Source of the DNA: Tritrichomonas musculus
Lineage: Eukaryota > Parabasalia > Tritrichomonadida > Tritrichomonadidae
Assembly (NCBI GenBank): GCA_039105265.1
Contig: JAPFFF010000014.1
Span: forward strand, 1,426,001 to 1,490,000
Length of the DNA stretch: 64,000 bases
Direction of reading: 5' to 3'
The translations under genes and the position numbers were made by a program. The notes under the pieces are model-generated. The model did not search any database. It saw only the letters and a program-made list of their open reading frames with translations, and had not been told where the DNA came from. This document shows, one piece after another, positions 30,782-39,377 of this stretch (position 1 is the stretch's first letter; each line of letters opens with the position of its first letter).

Positions 30782-32401
30782 ATGAAAAGATTCGAAAAAC
30801 TTGAAGTAATAGGAAATGGAGCGTTTGGAATAGTTAGCAAATGTAGAGATAAAGAAACAGGTGACATAGTAGCAATTAAGATGATGAAACAAAAATATAC
30901 ATCTTTTGAAGAATGCTTACAATTAAAAGAAGTTAAAAGCCTTCGAAAAATCAAACATGAAAATGTTATTAAACTTTTACAAGTTTTTCGGGAAAATGAT
31001 AACTTATATCTTGTTTTCGAATATATTCCAAATGGATCATTACTTCATACCATCAATAAACGCGGATCTTTCACTGAACCGGAAATAAGATATGTTATTA
31101 TGCAACTTCTTCATGGATTACATTACGTTCATAGACAAGGTTTTTTCCACAGAGATCTTAAACCGGATAATTTACTATGGTCTGGCCATACATTAAAAAT
31201 AGCAGATTTTGGTTTAGCAAAAGAGATTAGGTCAAGACCACCTTATACAGAATATGTTGCTACTCGATGGTACAGGGCACCAGAAATAATATTAAGACAT
31301 GAGTTTTATAATTCTCCAGTTGATATTTGGGCAGTAGGAGTAATAATGGCAGAGTTATTTCTTGGAAAACCTCTTTTTTGTGGTAGCTCTGAAACTGACC
31401 AGTTTTACAAGATTTGTTCGGTTCTTGGTCCCCCAAATTCTCAAAATTGGCCCGATGGAGTTAAACTAGCTAATAGATTAGGCATTAGGCTAACTAATAA
31501 TCATGTTGTTCCACTCTCCAAATTGATACCAAACGCATCCAAAGAAGCAATAGATCTCATGAATCAGATGATTAAATATGATCCATCTAAACGTCCTAAT
31601 GCACAGCAAGCCCTTCAACATCCTTTTTTCAAAGGCGAAAAATGCCCACCTTTTACAGAAAAGACACCTAAAAAATCACCAAAGTTTGATTCAAATGACC
31701 GTCTAAAGGTAAACGCATTTGCAAGATATCTACAAAATAATTATAGTCCAAATATGAAATCAAATAATTCAAGTGATAGTACATATGACCATAACGATAA
31801 AATTGAAACCAATTGCAGTAGTGCAAGCAGTTGCAGCAGTAGTAGTAGTACTAGCAGCTTTACTGGCCAAAATCATAGCCTGAATCTCAGCAGCACAATA
31901 AGTAATAATAGTAATTTTTGTTTTCACAATGGAATCCACAACTTTAGCAACTTAAATAGTACTTATACTCCTTATAATAAAAACACAAATGATGGATTCT
32001 CATCTTCATCATTCGATTCAAATCTTTCTGATTTGAAGATTCCAGAACAACAATTTGCAAATAAGTCAAGACCACAAATGATCTCATCATCTTTCTTAAG
32101 ATCAATGCATTCAACAGAAACTTCAGTTGTCAATGAAAACAATCCAAATGAAGTTCAGTCATTTTCATCAAAATCTTCAGCTTATACATCAACGGGGAAT
32201 TCACATCCAACTGGAGGAATTAGTTCAAATCCATCTCTAAGATTATTTGATAATATTATGAAACCGATTCAACATCAATATCAACAACAACATTCACAAA
32301 ATCATCAGTATAAAACAAAACATAGCGGCGGGAGCGAATATGAATCTAACCAGTATGACGGAAATCGTAGAGACAAAATTGATTCAAACTTTAATAATTA
32401 G
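30782..32401 (+). CDS. CMGC kinase of the MAK/ICK/MOK (RCK) family
   Basis: A 539-residue Ser/Thr kinase. The catalytic domain covers about 4-290: glycine loop GNGAFG, VAIK (K33), HRDLKPDN (123-130), DFG (142-144) and a TEY activation motif (156-158). The family hallmark EIRSRPPYTEYVATRWYRAPE is nearly identical to animal ICK/MAK, as are FEECLQLKEVKSLRKIKHENVIKL and SSETDQFYKICSVLGPP. MAK/ICK kinases (LF4 in Chlamydomonas) restrict flagellar length and control intraflagellar transport; a comparable role is likely. The C-terminal 240 residues are disordered Ser/Asn/Gln-rich, like the long tails of the family. The start ATG gives a complete kinase N-terminus. Confidence 0.93.
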   Translation: MKRFEKLEVIGNGAFGIVSKCRDKETGDIVAIKMMKQKYTSFEECLQLKEVKSLRKIKHENVIKLLQVFRENDNLYLVFEYIPNGSLLHTINKRGSFTEPEIRYVIMQLLHGLHYVHRQGFFHRDLKPDNLLWSGHTLKIADFGLAKEIRSRPPYTEYVATRWYRAPEIILRHEFYNSPVDIWAVGVIMAELFLGKPLFCGSSETDQFYKICSVLGPPNSQNWPDGVKLANRLGIRLTNNHVVPLSKLIPNASKEAIDLMNQMIKYDPSKRPNAQQALQHPFFKGEKCPPFTEKTPKKSPKFDSNDRLKVNAFARYLQNNYSPNMKSNNSSDSTYDHNDKIETNCSSASSCSSSSSTSSFTGQNHSLNLSSTISNNSNFCFHNGIHNFSNLNSTYTPYNKNTNDGFSSSSFDSNLSDLKIPEQQFANKSRPQMISSSFLRSMHSTETSVVNENNPNEVQSFSSKSSAYTSTGNSHPTGGISSNPSLRLFDNIMKPIQHQYQQQHSQNHQYKTKHSGGSEYESNQYDGNRRDKIDSNFNN

Positions 32402-32519
32402 TTTAATACTCTGGGCTTTCAGTTAAATAAATGTTTGTTAGCTATTTGAATTTTTATTTTTAAATTATTACACTCCTCATAATAGAATAATCGTTTTTTT
32501 GTAGATTTTTGAGGATTTT

Positions 32520-32525
32520 TCACTT
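32520..32525 (+). promoter_or_regulatory. Trichomonad-type initiator (Inr)
   Basis: TCACTT with its A 19 nt upstream of the ATG at 32541, fitting TCA(+1)Y(T/A)(T/A). It lies within the 139-bp gap after the kinase gene, so the next gene has its own promoter. Confidence 0.55.
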
Positions 32526-32540
32526 AGCATTTCTCTCTAT

Positions 32541-33443
32541 ATGAAAGAAGCGATAAAAAATTATATCGCAAGTGGAAGATATGTGACTCCGAAAAAGTTA
32601 TTTAAAGCATTTTTTACTGTACGAACAATATTACTTTTATTATGGACAGTTCTTACAATTTACGTTATGAATATATTTAATGCTTTTGCATACAGCAGAA
32701 TGCCAACGAGAGAAGCTCTTCCAGATATTATAGCAAATGGGTGCAAAAATTGTGCATATTTAAGAGGCTCAAAAACATATATGTCACTTCAGCCAGCAGA
32801 TATGTTATCTGTTGTGCTGACAGTTTCATCTATTCTTGTTACAATACTAAGATGGGATATTATTAATGTTCCAAAACTAGCTTACGTATACAATGTTTCT
32901 CTTATAGTTCGGATTTTATTTTTTACTGTTACTGGTCTCCCTCCTGCATGCATTGGCTATCCAAACTGCCCATGCGCAACTATTCCATATTCTACAATTT
33001 CCAGAAGCTTTTCTCTACCTAAAATAGCGTTTGTTTATACTTTTGCATTGGGATTATTTTTGGGCAATATACCCCAATGTGGTGATCTTGCAATGTCTGG
33101 GCACACAATATATTTGTGGGTACTTGCATTGTATATAATTGATGCGCTTGATCAGATTTTTATAGGAAAAATCTTAGTTCTTATAAAATCAGTAATATAC
33201 TTTTTACTTCTCTTTATCACAACTACAATTATATTAATCAGAAATCATTATACTATTGATATATTATTTGCAACAGTTTTCGTCAATATGATTTGGCAAT
33301 TGTATTCTTGGATGGCAACATTAGTTCATATTAATCATTATTCTTTCAAACAATCATTAAATGGAAAAATTATAGAGTGGCTTGAGCAAAAAGCAGATGA
33401 TGATGATTCTTCTTATGGATATGATTCAGATGCACTTATTTAA
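32541..33443 (+). CDS. Sphingomyelin synthase-family enzyme (sphingolipid phosphotransferase)
   Basis: A 300-residue multi-pass membrane enzyme of the PAP2-related sphingomyelin synthase family. The two catalytic motifs are intact: CGDLAMSGHT (180-189; family pattern CGDxxxSGHT) and NHYTID (235-240; HYTxDV). Together they supply the His-His-Asp triad that moves a phospho-head group from a phospholipid to ceramide. About six membrane segments are visible (29-48, 88-104, 116-133, 162-177, 190-208, 213-233, 240-262, some adjacent). The SAM domain of animal SMS1 is absent. The head group (choline, ethanolamine or inositol) cannot be told from sequence. It acts in the Golgi or plasma membrane in known members. 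The acidic C-terminus (EQKADDDDSSYGYDSD) faces the cytosol. Confidence 0.88.
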   Translation: MKEAIKNYIASGRYVTPKKLFKAFFTVRTILLLLWTVLTIYVMNIFNAFAYSRMPTREALPDIIANGCKNCAYLRGSKTYMSLQPADMLSVVLTVSSILVTILRWDIINVPKLAYVYNVSLIVRILFFTVTGLPPACIGYPNCPCATIPYSTISRSFSLPKIAFVYTFALGLFLGNIPQCGDLAMSGHTIYLWVLALYIIDALDQIFIGKILVLIKSVIYFLLLFITTTIILIRNHYTIDILFATVFVNMIWQLYSWMATLVHINHYSFKQSLNGKIIEWLEQKADDDDSSYGYDSDALI

Positions 33444-33712
33444 TTTTTGTGTTTAATTATAATTATTGTTTTTATTTATGATAAAATATTTTAATATTAT
33501 AAAAATTTTCGGATTTCGTTTGTTTATTCCCCAAATTTTGGGCTTTATTTAAACATAAATAGTTTTTTATGCTTTCAACTGTTAATAAATTCTGTTTAAT
33601 CAATATTATCATTAATAATAGGAAATGATAAATTATTTCAAAAAGTTGTTTTGTCAGACACTTTAATGATTTTTTTTCAAAAATTGTGTTAAAATATCAA
33701 AGAATAATAAAA

Positions 33713-35218
33713 ATGAATACCATTATTGCGCTTTTTTCATTTTTTTATTTATGTTTTTCAGATATAGCTCCTTTATCATTACCGAAAAGCCTCATACCTT
33801 CAAATTTTGCTCCACAATTTATGAGTATCGGACAAATTAGACTTATTGGATTTAAAAGTCAAGATGATCCAGAAAAAATCAAAAAAGACTTAATGATATT
33901 GCTTAATAACAAATTTATGGTGACAGATATTATTAAGGATAATCCAGACATACATCACTTATTTAGAGCCAACGTTGAAATAATTGATCTTGCCTATAAT
34001 CATGAAAGTGAACTTGAGCAATTAATCCCCAATCATTTTCAATCAAATAATGCTCATTTTGCTGTGTACGTTATTAAAACACAAGCCAAATCGTATGTTT
34101 ATAATCCAAATTCGCAAATATTTGGCAAAGGACAAAATTGGATTGCTATTAAATATATAAATCAAAGTGGAAAAATGGATCCTGCTTATCAAATAGCTAT
34201 TAATGTTTTAGATGTTTTATCCCAAATTTTTAATTATCAAATTCAATTTCAACCAAGAATTTCAATCCTTTTCCCACATGACTCTATAAATGTATACCAA
34301 ACTAGCACATATGATTCGGAATCTATAATCAAAAAATCTGTTTCGGACCTTTGCACGTTAAACATCACCGTGACAAAAGTAGATCCAACAATATTTAATG
34401 TTCTTTGCTCATCATGCAGCGATTCAAAATGCGCTTTGTCTTGGATTAGGAAACTACCTGAATATATAGAATCGACAGAAAAAGGCATTTTACCAGTTTT
34501 TCTCATGCCACCATCGTGCTCATTTCAATATGCTTCCCGTGATGTAGCATTTGCTCCATGCGGAATGGAGATAGCCCTAAAATCAATAATTCGTAAAGTG
34601 ATGTTTGGTGTTGAAACAAAACCGCAAGCAGAACCATTTTTTGATATTCTTGCGCAGCGAAATATTGCTGTTTTCCCACTTCAGACTTTAATGGACACGC
34701 TTTCTCATCCTGTTGATGAAATCAATGATCTTCTACCAACAATCAGCCGTAACGAACGTAATTCTGCTTTCAACGGTCTAGAACGAATTATTCTACGCCT
34801 TTCTGAACGATATGAAAACTTCACAAATATTCAAAAACAACTCACAATAGACATACTTTCACTAAAAAGTGCTACTACAAATAATGACTTAGATAATATA
34901 GGCAACCATAGCCATGGCAATGAAATAGGAATTAGGAGTACAATAACTGCTGCAAAAGAACATTTTGATCAACTAAGAGGAATTGCTCAAGAAATTGTTG
35001 AAATTTGGAATCTTGGTACAGAAAGTTATGTTGTCAAAAAAAGACAGTGCGTAGGAAATCTACGTGATTTAACCAATGAAAGGTGGTTTTTAACACGTCC
35101 TTCTCTTTATTTTGTTTTATCTATTGCCACATCTATTGTTTTAATTCGTTATTTCATTGCATATGTACCAAAGAATTTATTAGATACACTCTTCCCAGAA
35201 CCATCGTTACCTATATAG
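33713..35218 (+). CDS. Single-pass membrane glycoprotein-like protein, unknown function
   Basis: A 501-residue protein. The preferred start at 33713 (MNTIIALFSFFYLCFSDI) gives a clean signal peptide; the frame is open nine codons further upstream but only with a GTG. A hydrophobic segment at the C-terminus (LYFVLSIATSIVLIRYFIAYVP) then a short tail KNLLDTLFPEPSLPI make it a type I membrane protein with a ~450-residue lumenal or extracellular part. That part holds several cysteines (LCSSCSDSKCALSW; MPPSCSFQYASRDVAFAPCG), suggesting disulfides. No enzyme motif is recognised. A sorting receptor or ER-quality protein is possible but unsupported. Confidence 0.75.
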   Translation: MNTIIALFSFFYLCFSDIAPLSLPKSLIPSNFAPQFMSIGQIRLIGFKSQDDPEKIKKDLMILLNNKFMVTDIIKDNPDIHHLFRANVEIIDLAYNHESELEQLIPNHFQSNNAHFAVYVIKTQAKSYVYNPNSQIFGKGQNWIAIKYINQSGKMDPAYQIAINVLDVLSQIFNYQIQFQPRISILFPHDSINVYQTSTYDSESIIKKSVSDLCTLNITVTKVDPTIFNVLCSSCSDSKCALSWIRKLPEYIESTEKGILPVFLMPPSCSFQYASRDVAFAPCGMEIALKSIIRKVMFGVETKPQAEPFFDILAQRNIAVFPLQTLMDTLSHPVDEINDLLPTISRNERNSAFNGLERIILRLSERYENFTNIQKQLTIDILSLKSATTNNDLDNIGNHSHGNEIGIRSTITAAKEHFDQLRGIAQEIVEIWNLGTESYVVKKRQCVGNLRDLTNERWFLTRPSLYFVLSIATSIVLIRYFIAYVPKNLLDTLFPEPSLPI

Positions 35219-35357
35219 TGAGATTAATTTAGTGAAAGAAACATTTCATTGGGCTTATATGTATTGTGTTTTTGTAAATATTACATATATTCTTTAATAT
35301 TTGTACAATTTTTTTTATTGAAAATGATTTATCTTGAAAAAAACTTTAATATTTAAG

Positions 35358-35420
35358 AAACGGTTATATTTAACGGTCCTTTTTAACGGTTAAAATTTGA
35401 AAATATCTTAAATAACGATT
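35358..35420 (+). promoter_or_regulatory. Cluster of four Myb-type binding sites upstream of a Myb gene
   Basis: Four AACGG/TAACGA units within 63 bp: AAACGGTT near 35358, TAACGGTC at 35371, TAACGGTT at 35384 and TAACGATT at 35413. They lie 18-80 nt before the start codon of the first Myb gene. AACGG is the core of vertebrate and plant Myb sites, and TAACGA is a known Myb recognition element in Trichomonas. This suggests auto- or cross-regulation by the two Myb proteins encoded next door (inference). Confidence 0.55.
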
Positions 35421-35437
35421 ATTTTAATCTACAAAAA

Positions 35438-36040
35438 ATGGAACCATTTACACTCCCTGAGATTACCATCAATCCTCAAAAAATATCTGTCCAACTATGC
35501 CGAACACGAAAAAGAATGATGAAAATGCCTTCTTCAGGAAAATGGACTCCTGAAGAAGATCGTTTATTAATAACTCTTGTTGAGAGCTCTCCAGAGAAAA
35601 AACATTGGCAAGGGATGGCAGTCCAATTTCATGACAAAACTCCACAACAATTAATGAATCGATGGAATAAAGTTATCAATCCGTCTCTTGTTAAAGGCAA
35701 TTGGACTCAAGAAGAAGATGAAATTCTTAAAGAATGGGTTAATAATAATGGCGAGCACTTTTGGTCCAAAGTTGCTGCAAAACTTCCAGGTCGAATCGGA
35801 AAACAATGTCGTGAGAGATGGTTTAATTGCTTAAAGCCAAATATTAAAAAATCAGAATGGACAGAAGAAGAAGATAATAAAATCATTGAACTTCAATCAA
35901 CATTTGGAAATAAATGGGCTAAAATAGCTGAATTAGTTGAAGGGCGAACAGATAATCAGATTAAAAATCGTTGGAATTCGGTTTTGAAAAAAAAATCCAC
36001 ATCAAATATACCTACAATAGCAGATATTTCAGCTCATTGA
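35438..36040 (+). CDS. Three-repeat Myb transcription factor
   Basis: A 200-residue nuclear DNA-binding protein made almost wholly of Myb repeats: R1 about 32-80 (GKWTPEEDRLLITLVE ... MNRWNKV), R2 about 85-132 (KGNWTQEEDEILKEWV ... GKQCRERWFNCL), R3 about 137-183 (KSEWTEEEDNKIIEL ... DNQIKNRWNSVL). The spaced Trp residues and the GRIGKQCRERW recognition helix are intact, so binding to AACGG-type sites is expected. R1 has the altered PQQLMNRWNK ending seen in trichomonad Mybs. The N-terminus MEPFTLPEITI is shared with the paralogue 650 bp downstream. The short C-terminal tail has no activation domain that I can see. Confidence 0.92.
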   Translation: MEPFTLPEITINPQKISVQLCRTRKRMMKMPSSGKWTPEEDRLLITLVESSPEKKHWQGMAVQFHDKTPQQLMNRWNKVINPSLVKGNWTQEEDEILKEWVNNNGEHFWSKVAAKLPGRIGKQCRERWFNCLKPNIKKSEWTEEEDNKIIELQSTFGNKWAKIAELVEGRTDNQIKNRWNSVLKKKSTSNIPTIADISAH

Positions 36041-36696
36041 AATATTTATTTTTAAGGAAATGATGACTCAAAACGGTCATTTTATGATATAACATTTTTG
36101 TATTATAGTATATAAAAAGTTCTCAGCTTTTTCAATGCAATTGTTTCAGAAGAAAACATGAATTTCTTTTTTCTACTCTTTAGTAAGAGTTTACTGCTTT
36201 TAGAAATTAATCAAGTGAATGCTTAACTTATCATTCTTTGTTTATAAGTTTTCAAAGCAATACTTTGTATTTATATTTTTTTACTCGCGAAAATTTTTTT
36301 ATTATTTTACCTAAATCCATATTCTTTGCATAAAGGATATCTTGTTTCACTGAAATTTATAATGCTTACTCTATGATTTTTTGAGATATTAATTTTTTTA
36401 GATAAATACTAATCCATATTCAAAATAACAAACACCTATTGAATATTTGAGAAAAAATTTTTATGATTGTTTTCCACCAATAACTTTTTGAAATAGCTCA
36501 GAATTGAAATAACGAGAATAATTAACTTAAAATTTGGGCATAAAAAAATAAAATATTCAATTTTTTTGTGTATATTCAAAAATTCATAATAAACAAGGAA
36601 ATTTGAATTAGAATTTTTATACAAAATTAGCTTTTTGAATGCTACCAGAAAAATTAAAAAGGACGAAAGAAAATCATGTCATTTCATTACATCAAA
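36041..36696. other. Gap between the two Myb genes
   Basis: Non-coding AT-rich DNA. It has single Myb-type sites AAACGGTC near 36071 and TAACGA near 36510, but no dense cluster like the one at 35358-35420. Confidence 0.5.
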
Positions 36697-37470
36697 ATGG
36701 AAACCTTTATACTTCCTCAGATTAACATTCCTCCTCCTGCTCGTTCGATCTCTCATTCTCAATCCCCGCAACCACAATTTCAACCACACAGTTTTAAATA
36801 TAATCGCCCAAGACGAAAACGACAAGTAAAGAAAATACCTGCAACTGGAAATTGGACACCAGAAGAAGATAAACTCTTAATGAATCTTGTTGAAGGTTCA
36901 ACCGAGAAGAAACATTGGCAAACAATGGCTACATACTTTGTAAATAAAACTCCTCAACAGATAATGAATCGTTGGAATAAGGTTATCAATCCATCTCTTG
37001 TTAAAGGAAATTGGACCCAAGAAGAAGATGCAATCCTCACCAATTGGGTTCATCATCATGGAGAAAAAGGATGGACAAAAGTTGCATCCAGACTTCCAGG
37101 TCGAATTGGGAAACAATGCCGTGAGAGATGGGTTAATTGCTTGAAACCAAATATTAAAAGATCAGAATGGACAGAAGAAGAGGACAATAAAATAATTGAA
37201 CTTCAATCGACACTTGGAAATAAATGGGCCAAAATGGCAGAAATTATTGAAGGACGAACAGATAATCAGATTAAAAATCGTTGGAATTCTGTTCTGAAAA
37301 AGAAATTAAATTCTTCAGATAAAGATGACATATTTAGATTAGATGATAATCTAACCTTTAGTGATGATCTTGGCTTAACATTTTTTGATGAAAATAATCA
37401 AAAAGAAGATGAAAATCCCGATGATTTTGGAAATTATTGGTTTGATGATTGGATGGGCAAAGATCGTTAA
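36697..37470 (+). CDS. Three-repeat Myb transcription factor (paralogue)
   Basis: A 257-residue tandem duplicate of the preceding gene. The three repeats are strongly conserved (KGNWTQEEDAILTNWV; GKQCRERWVNCLKPNIKRSE; TDNQIKNRWNSVLKKK). It has a longer Pro/His-rich linker after the start (ISHSQSPQPQFQPHS) and an acidic C-terminal tail (about 205-257, rich in Asp/Glu/Phe) that could act as an activation domain; the first copy lacks it. The start at 36697 is chosen because METFILPQINI aligns with MEPFTLPEITI of the paralogue; an ATG seven codons upstream is also in frame. Same strand, same orientation, separate promoter. Confidence 0.92.
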   Translation: METFILPQINIPPPARSISHSQSPQPQFQPHSFKYNRPRRKRQVKKIPATGNWTPEEDKLLMNLVEGSTEKKHWQTMATYFVNKTPQQIMNRWNKVINPSLVKGNWTQEEDAILTNWVHHHGEKGWTKVASRLPGRIGKQCRERWVNCLKPNIKRSEWTEEEDNKIIELQSTLGNKWAKMAEIIEGRTDNQIKNRWNSVLKKKLNSSDKDDIFRLDDNLTFSDDLGLTFFDENNQKEDENPDDFGNYWFDDWMGKDR

Positions 37471-37695
37471 ATTATTTATAATTATTTATTCGTATTTATG
37501 GATTAAAAAGATTATTTTGTATTTTCATTATTTTATAGAATAATTGGATTTATTAAAAAACCTACCATTTAATCTATGAACTCTCTGATTTAATCTATGA
37601 ACTCATATGGACATATTCATTTTCTTTTGTTTCATCCAATGAATTGATTAAAATTTGAATTTAAAATTAATACGTTAGAATTAATTGATGATAAA

Positions 37696-38259
37696 ATGAA
37701 ATCTTTAGAACAACAAATTTCTGAAGCCAAAAATTCTTATCCTACATTAAAAACAAGGAGCCAAAACTCTTATTCCATAATATTTCCAGATTCACCAAAG
37801 AATCTATTTGAAATATTTATAAAGCCAGAATTTCCCAATGAGGCACCCTTAGTTCATATGAATGGAGAAAAGATTCAAATTTCAATAACAACTTTTTGGT
37901 ATCCTAATTTTGCATTTATTCAGTTATTGCAACATTTACACTTATATTCAATTGCTTCAAATAATGGAAATTTCGCTTTTTCTCCAGCAACGAAAAATCT
38001 TCCCTCACCTTCGATTTATGAAAATAAGCACAAGCCGAGTAACTCCTCAATGAAATATTATGGCAGACTGATTTCATTCCCTAAAGAGAATAATGGTGAA
38101 GTTATTATCGAAGAAGAAGAAGAAGAACCAGAAGATATTAATTTTGATGAAGAAACATACCAAAGGCAATTGAATGCCCTGAATCAGAAATTGAAAAAGA
38201 GACAAATTCATATACCAGAATATATTTCTGAACATCAATCACTTAAAAAAAAGTTATGA
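37696..38259 (+). CDS. UEV/E2-like fold protein, possibly VPS37A-like
   Basis: A 187-residue protein. Residues about 18-95 resemble an inactive ubiquitin-conjugating (UEV) fold: SQNSYSIIFPDSPKNLFEIFIKPEFPNEAPLVHM corresponds to the beta-sheet and the PxxFPxxxPxV turn of E2 enzymes, and there is no catalytic cysteine in the usual place. A disordered linker, an acidic EEEEEEPED stretch and a short basic helix follow. VPS37A of ESCRT-I has an N-terminal UEV domain of similar style, but its Mod(r) domain is only vaguely hinted at here. The family call is tentative; the gene itself is real (unbroken, proper start). Confidence 0.6.
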   Translation: MKSLEQQISEAKNSYPTLKTRSQNSYSIIFPDSPKNLFEIFIKPEFPNEAPLVHMNGEKIQISITTFWYPNFAFIQLLQHLHLYSIASNNGNFAFSPATKNLPSPSIYENKHKPSNSSMKYYGRLISFPKENNGEVIIEEEEEEPEDINFDEETYQRQLNALNQKLKKRQIHIPEYISEHQSLKKKL

Positions 38260-38389
38260 AAAATAGTTATCTAGCATACTTGTTTTGTTGTTTATTTTAT
38301 AAACCGTTAATATTTGTAGATCCACTTTTTTATGCTTTAATAAATATAACATATGAAATTTATTGACCACATTTTAATTAATCAATTAA

Positions 38390-38944
38390 TTAATTGTGGC
38401 CTCGACACACCCACTTTGTTGAAAAAGGTTTCAATCTTTGTATATCTTTTTCTTCGCAAAAAGTACATTGACAACAAAAAGCACACCACCCAGGTGCTGG
38501 AATTAACTTTGAATCGAGATTGTTAGGGTAGTTATTTCTTGTAAACAAATAGTCAGTATCTTTTGACCACCTACGATCTGGAAACCTGAGGACTATATGA
38601 TCACAACTAAAGCACTGCATATTTGAACAAAAATGCGGTTCTTCAGAAAGGTCATTAAATCCAGGCTTTAGATCCGTTCCACCTAAATATAATTCTTTAC
38701 ATTTTTTTGCATCACTTCCAGACCGAACTGGCGATCTGGGAGAAGATGAAAGGGGAATATGCATCATCGCATCATGCTGGAATGAATTTTCTTCAAATAA
38801 TTTTATTGGCGGAGGAATATTAAATAATGAGTTTTTGTTATTTTCAGGATTAAAATGTATAGTATCAGGATCGTCTTTTAAGATATCATTGAGGAAATCG
38901 ATTTCATCTCTGTTGAGGAAACTATTTAAATCAGTCTCACTCAT
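38390..38944 (-). CDS. CFAP418: CFAP418 (C8orf37)-like ciliary protein
   Basis: A 184-residue protein. The C-terminal half (about 86-184) matches the conserved part of CFAP418/C8orf37: ELYLGGTDLKPG, then CSNMQCFSCDHIVLRFPDRRWSKDTDYLFTRNNYPN, then KLIPAPGWCAFCCQCTFCEE and TKWVCRGHN, in the same order and spacing as the human protein, with paired cysteines suggesting metal binding. The N-terminal half is poorly conserved, as usual in the family. In animals it is a ciliary base protein and retinal disease gene, so the parabasalid copy is probably tied to flagella. It is convergent with the UEV-like gene (130 bp apart). Confidence 0.88.
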   Translation of the reverse strand: MSETDLNSFLNRDEIDFLNDILKDDPDTIHFNPENNKNSLFNIPPPIKLFEENSFQHDAMMHIPLSSSPRSPVRSGSDAKKCKELYLGGTDLKPGFNDLSEEPHFCSNMQCFSCDHIVLRFPDRRWSKDTDYLFTRNNYPNNLDSKLIPAPGWCAFCCQCTFCEEKDIQRLKPFSTKWVCRGHN

Positions 38945-39377
38945 GCTTTCTAACCCTCACAAAATGTAAAAAATTTATGTAATAACTTTTCATAAAATTT
39001 TCTTTTATTATATTATTCTGATTAATTAAAACTTTATAAATAATAAATTTAATATTAAGAATTATATATACATACTGTATTATTTTTATAAAGTGAATTT
39101 TCTTGATGATTAAAAGATAAAACTGCTTTTTATATTTTTAGATTTATTTAAAATATTTCAAATATTCAATATAACTTGAATTTAATCATTTTGTAAAGCT
39201 CTATATGTTATAAAGAGTAAATGATAAAAGTACATGATATTAAAATTTTTGTGAAACCACAAATAAAATATTGAATATATAAACAAATACATCATCTTTT
39301 TTATTTCATTCTCAAAAAAAAGGCGGTTTTTTCGAAAATAACCGCGCTTTTTCGTTAAGTGAATTTAATTTTATTTG
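38945..39377. other. Divergent promoter region with a GC hairpin
   Basis: The 5' flanks of two divergent genes. A perfect short hairpin GCGGTT...AACCGC (39323-39345) sits 32 nt before the downstream ATG, standing out in otherwise AT-only DNA. Its function is unknown: a protein site or a 5'-UTR structure are options. Confidence 0.45.
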
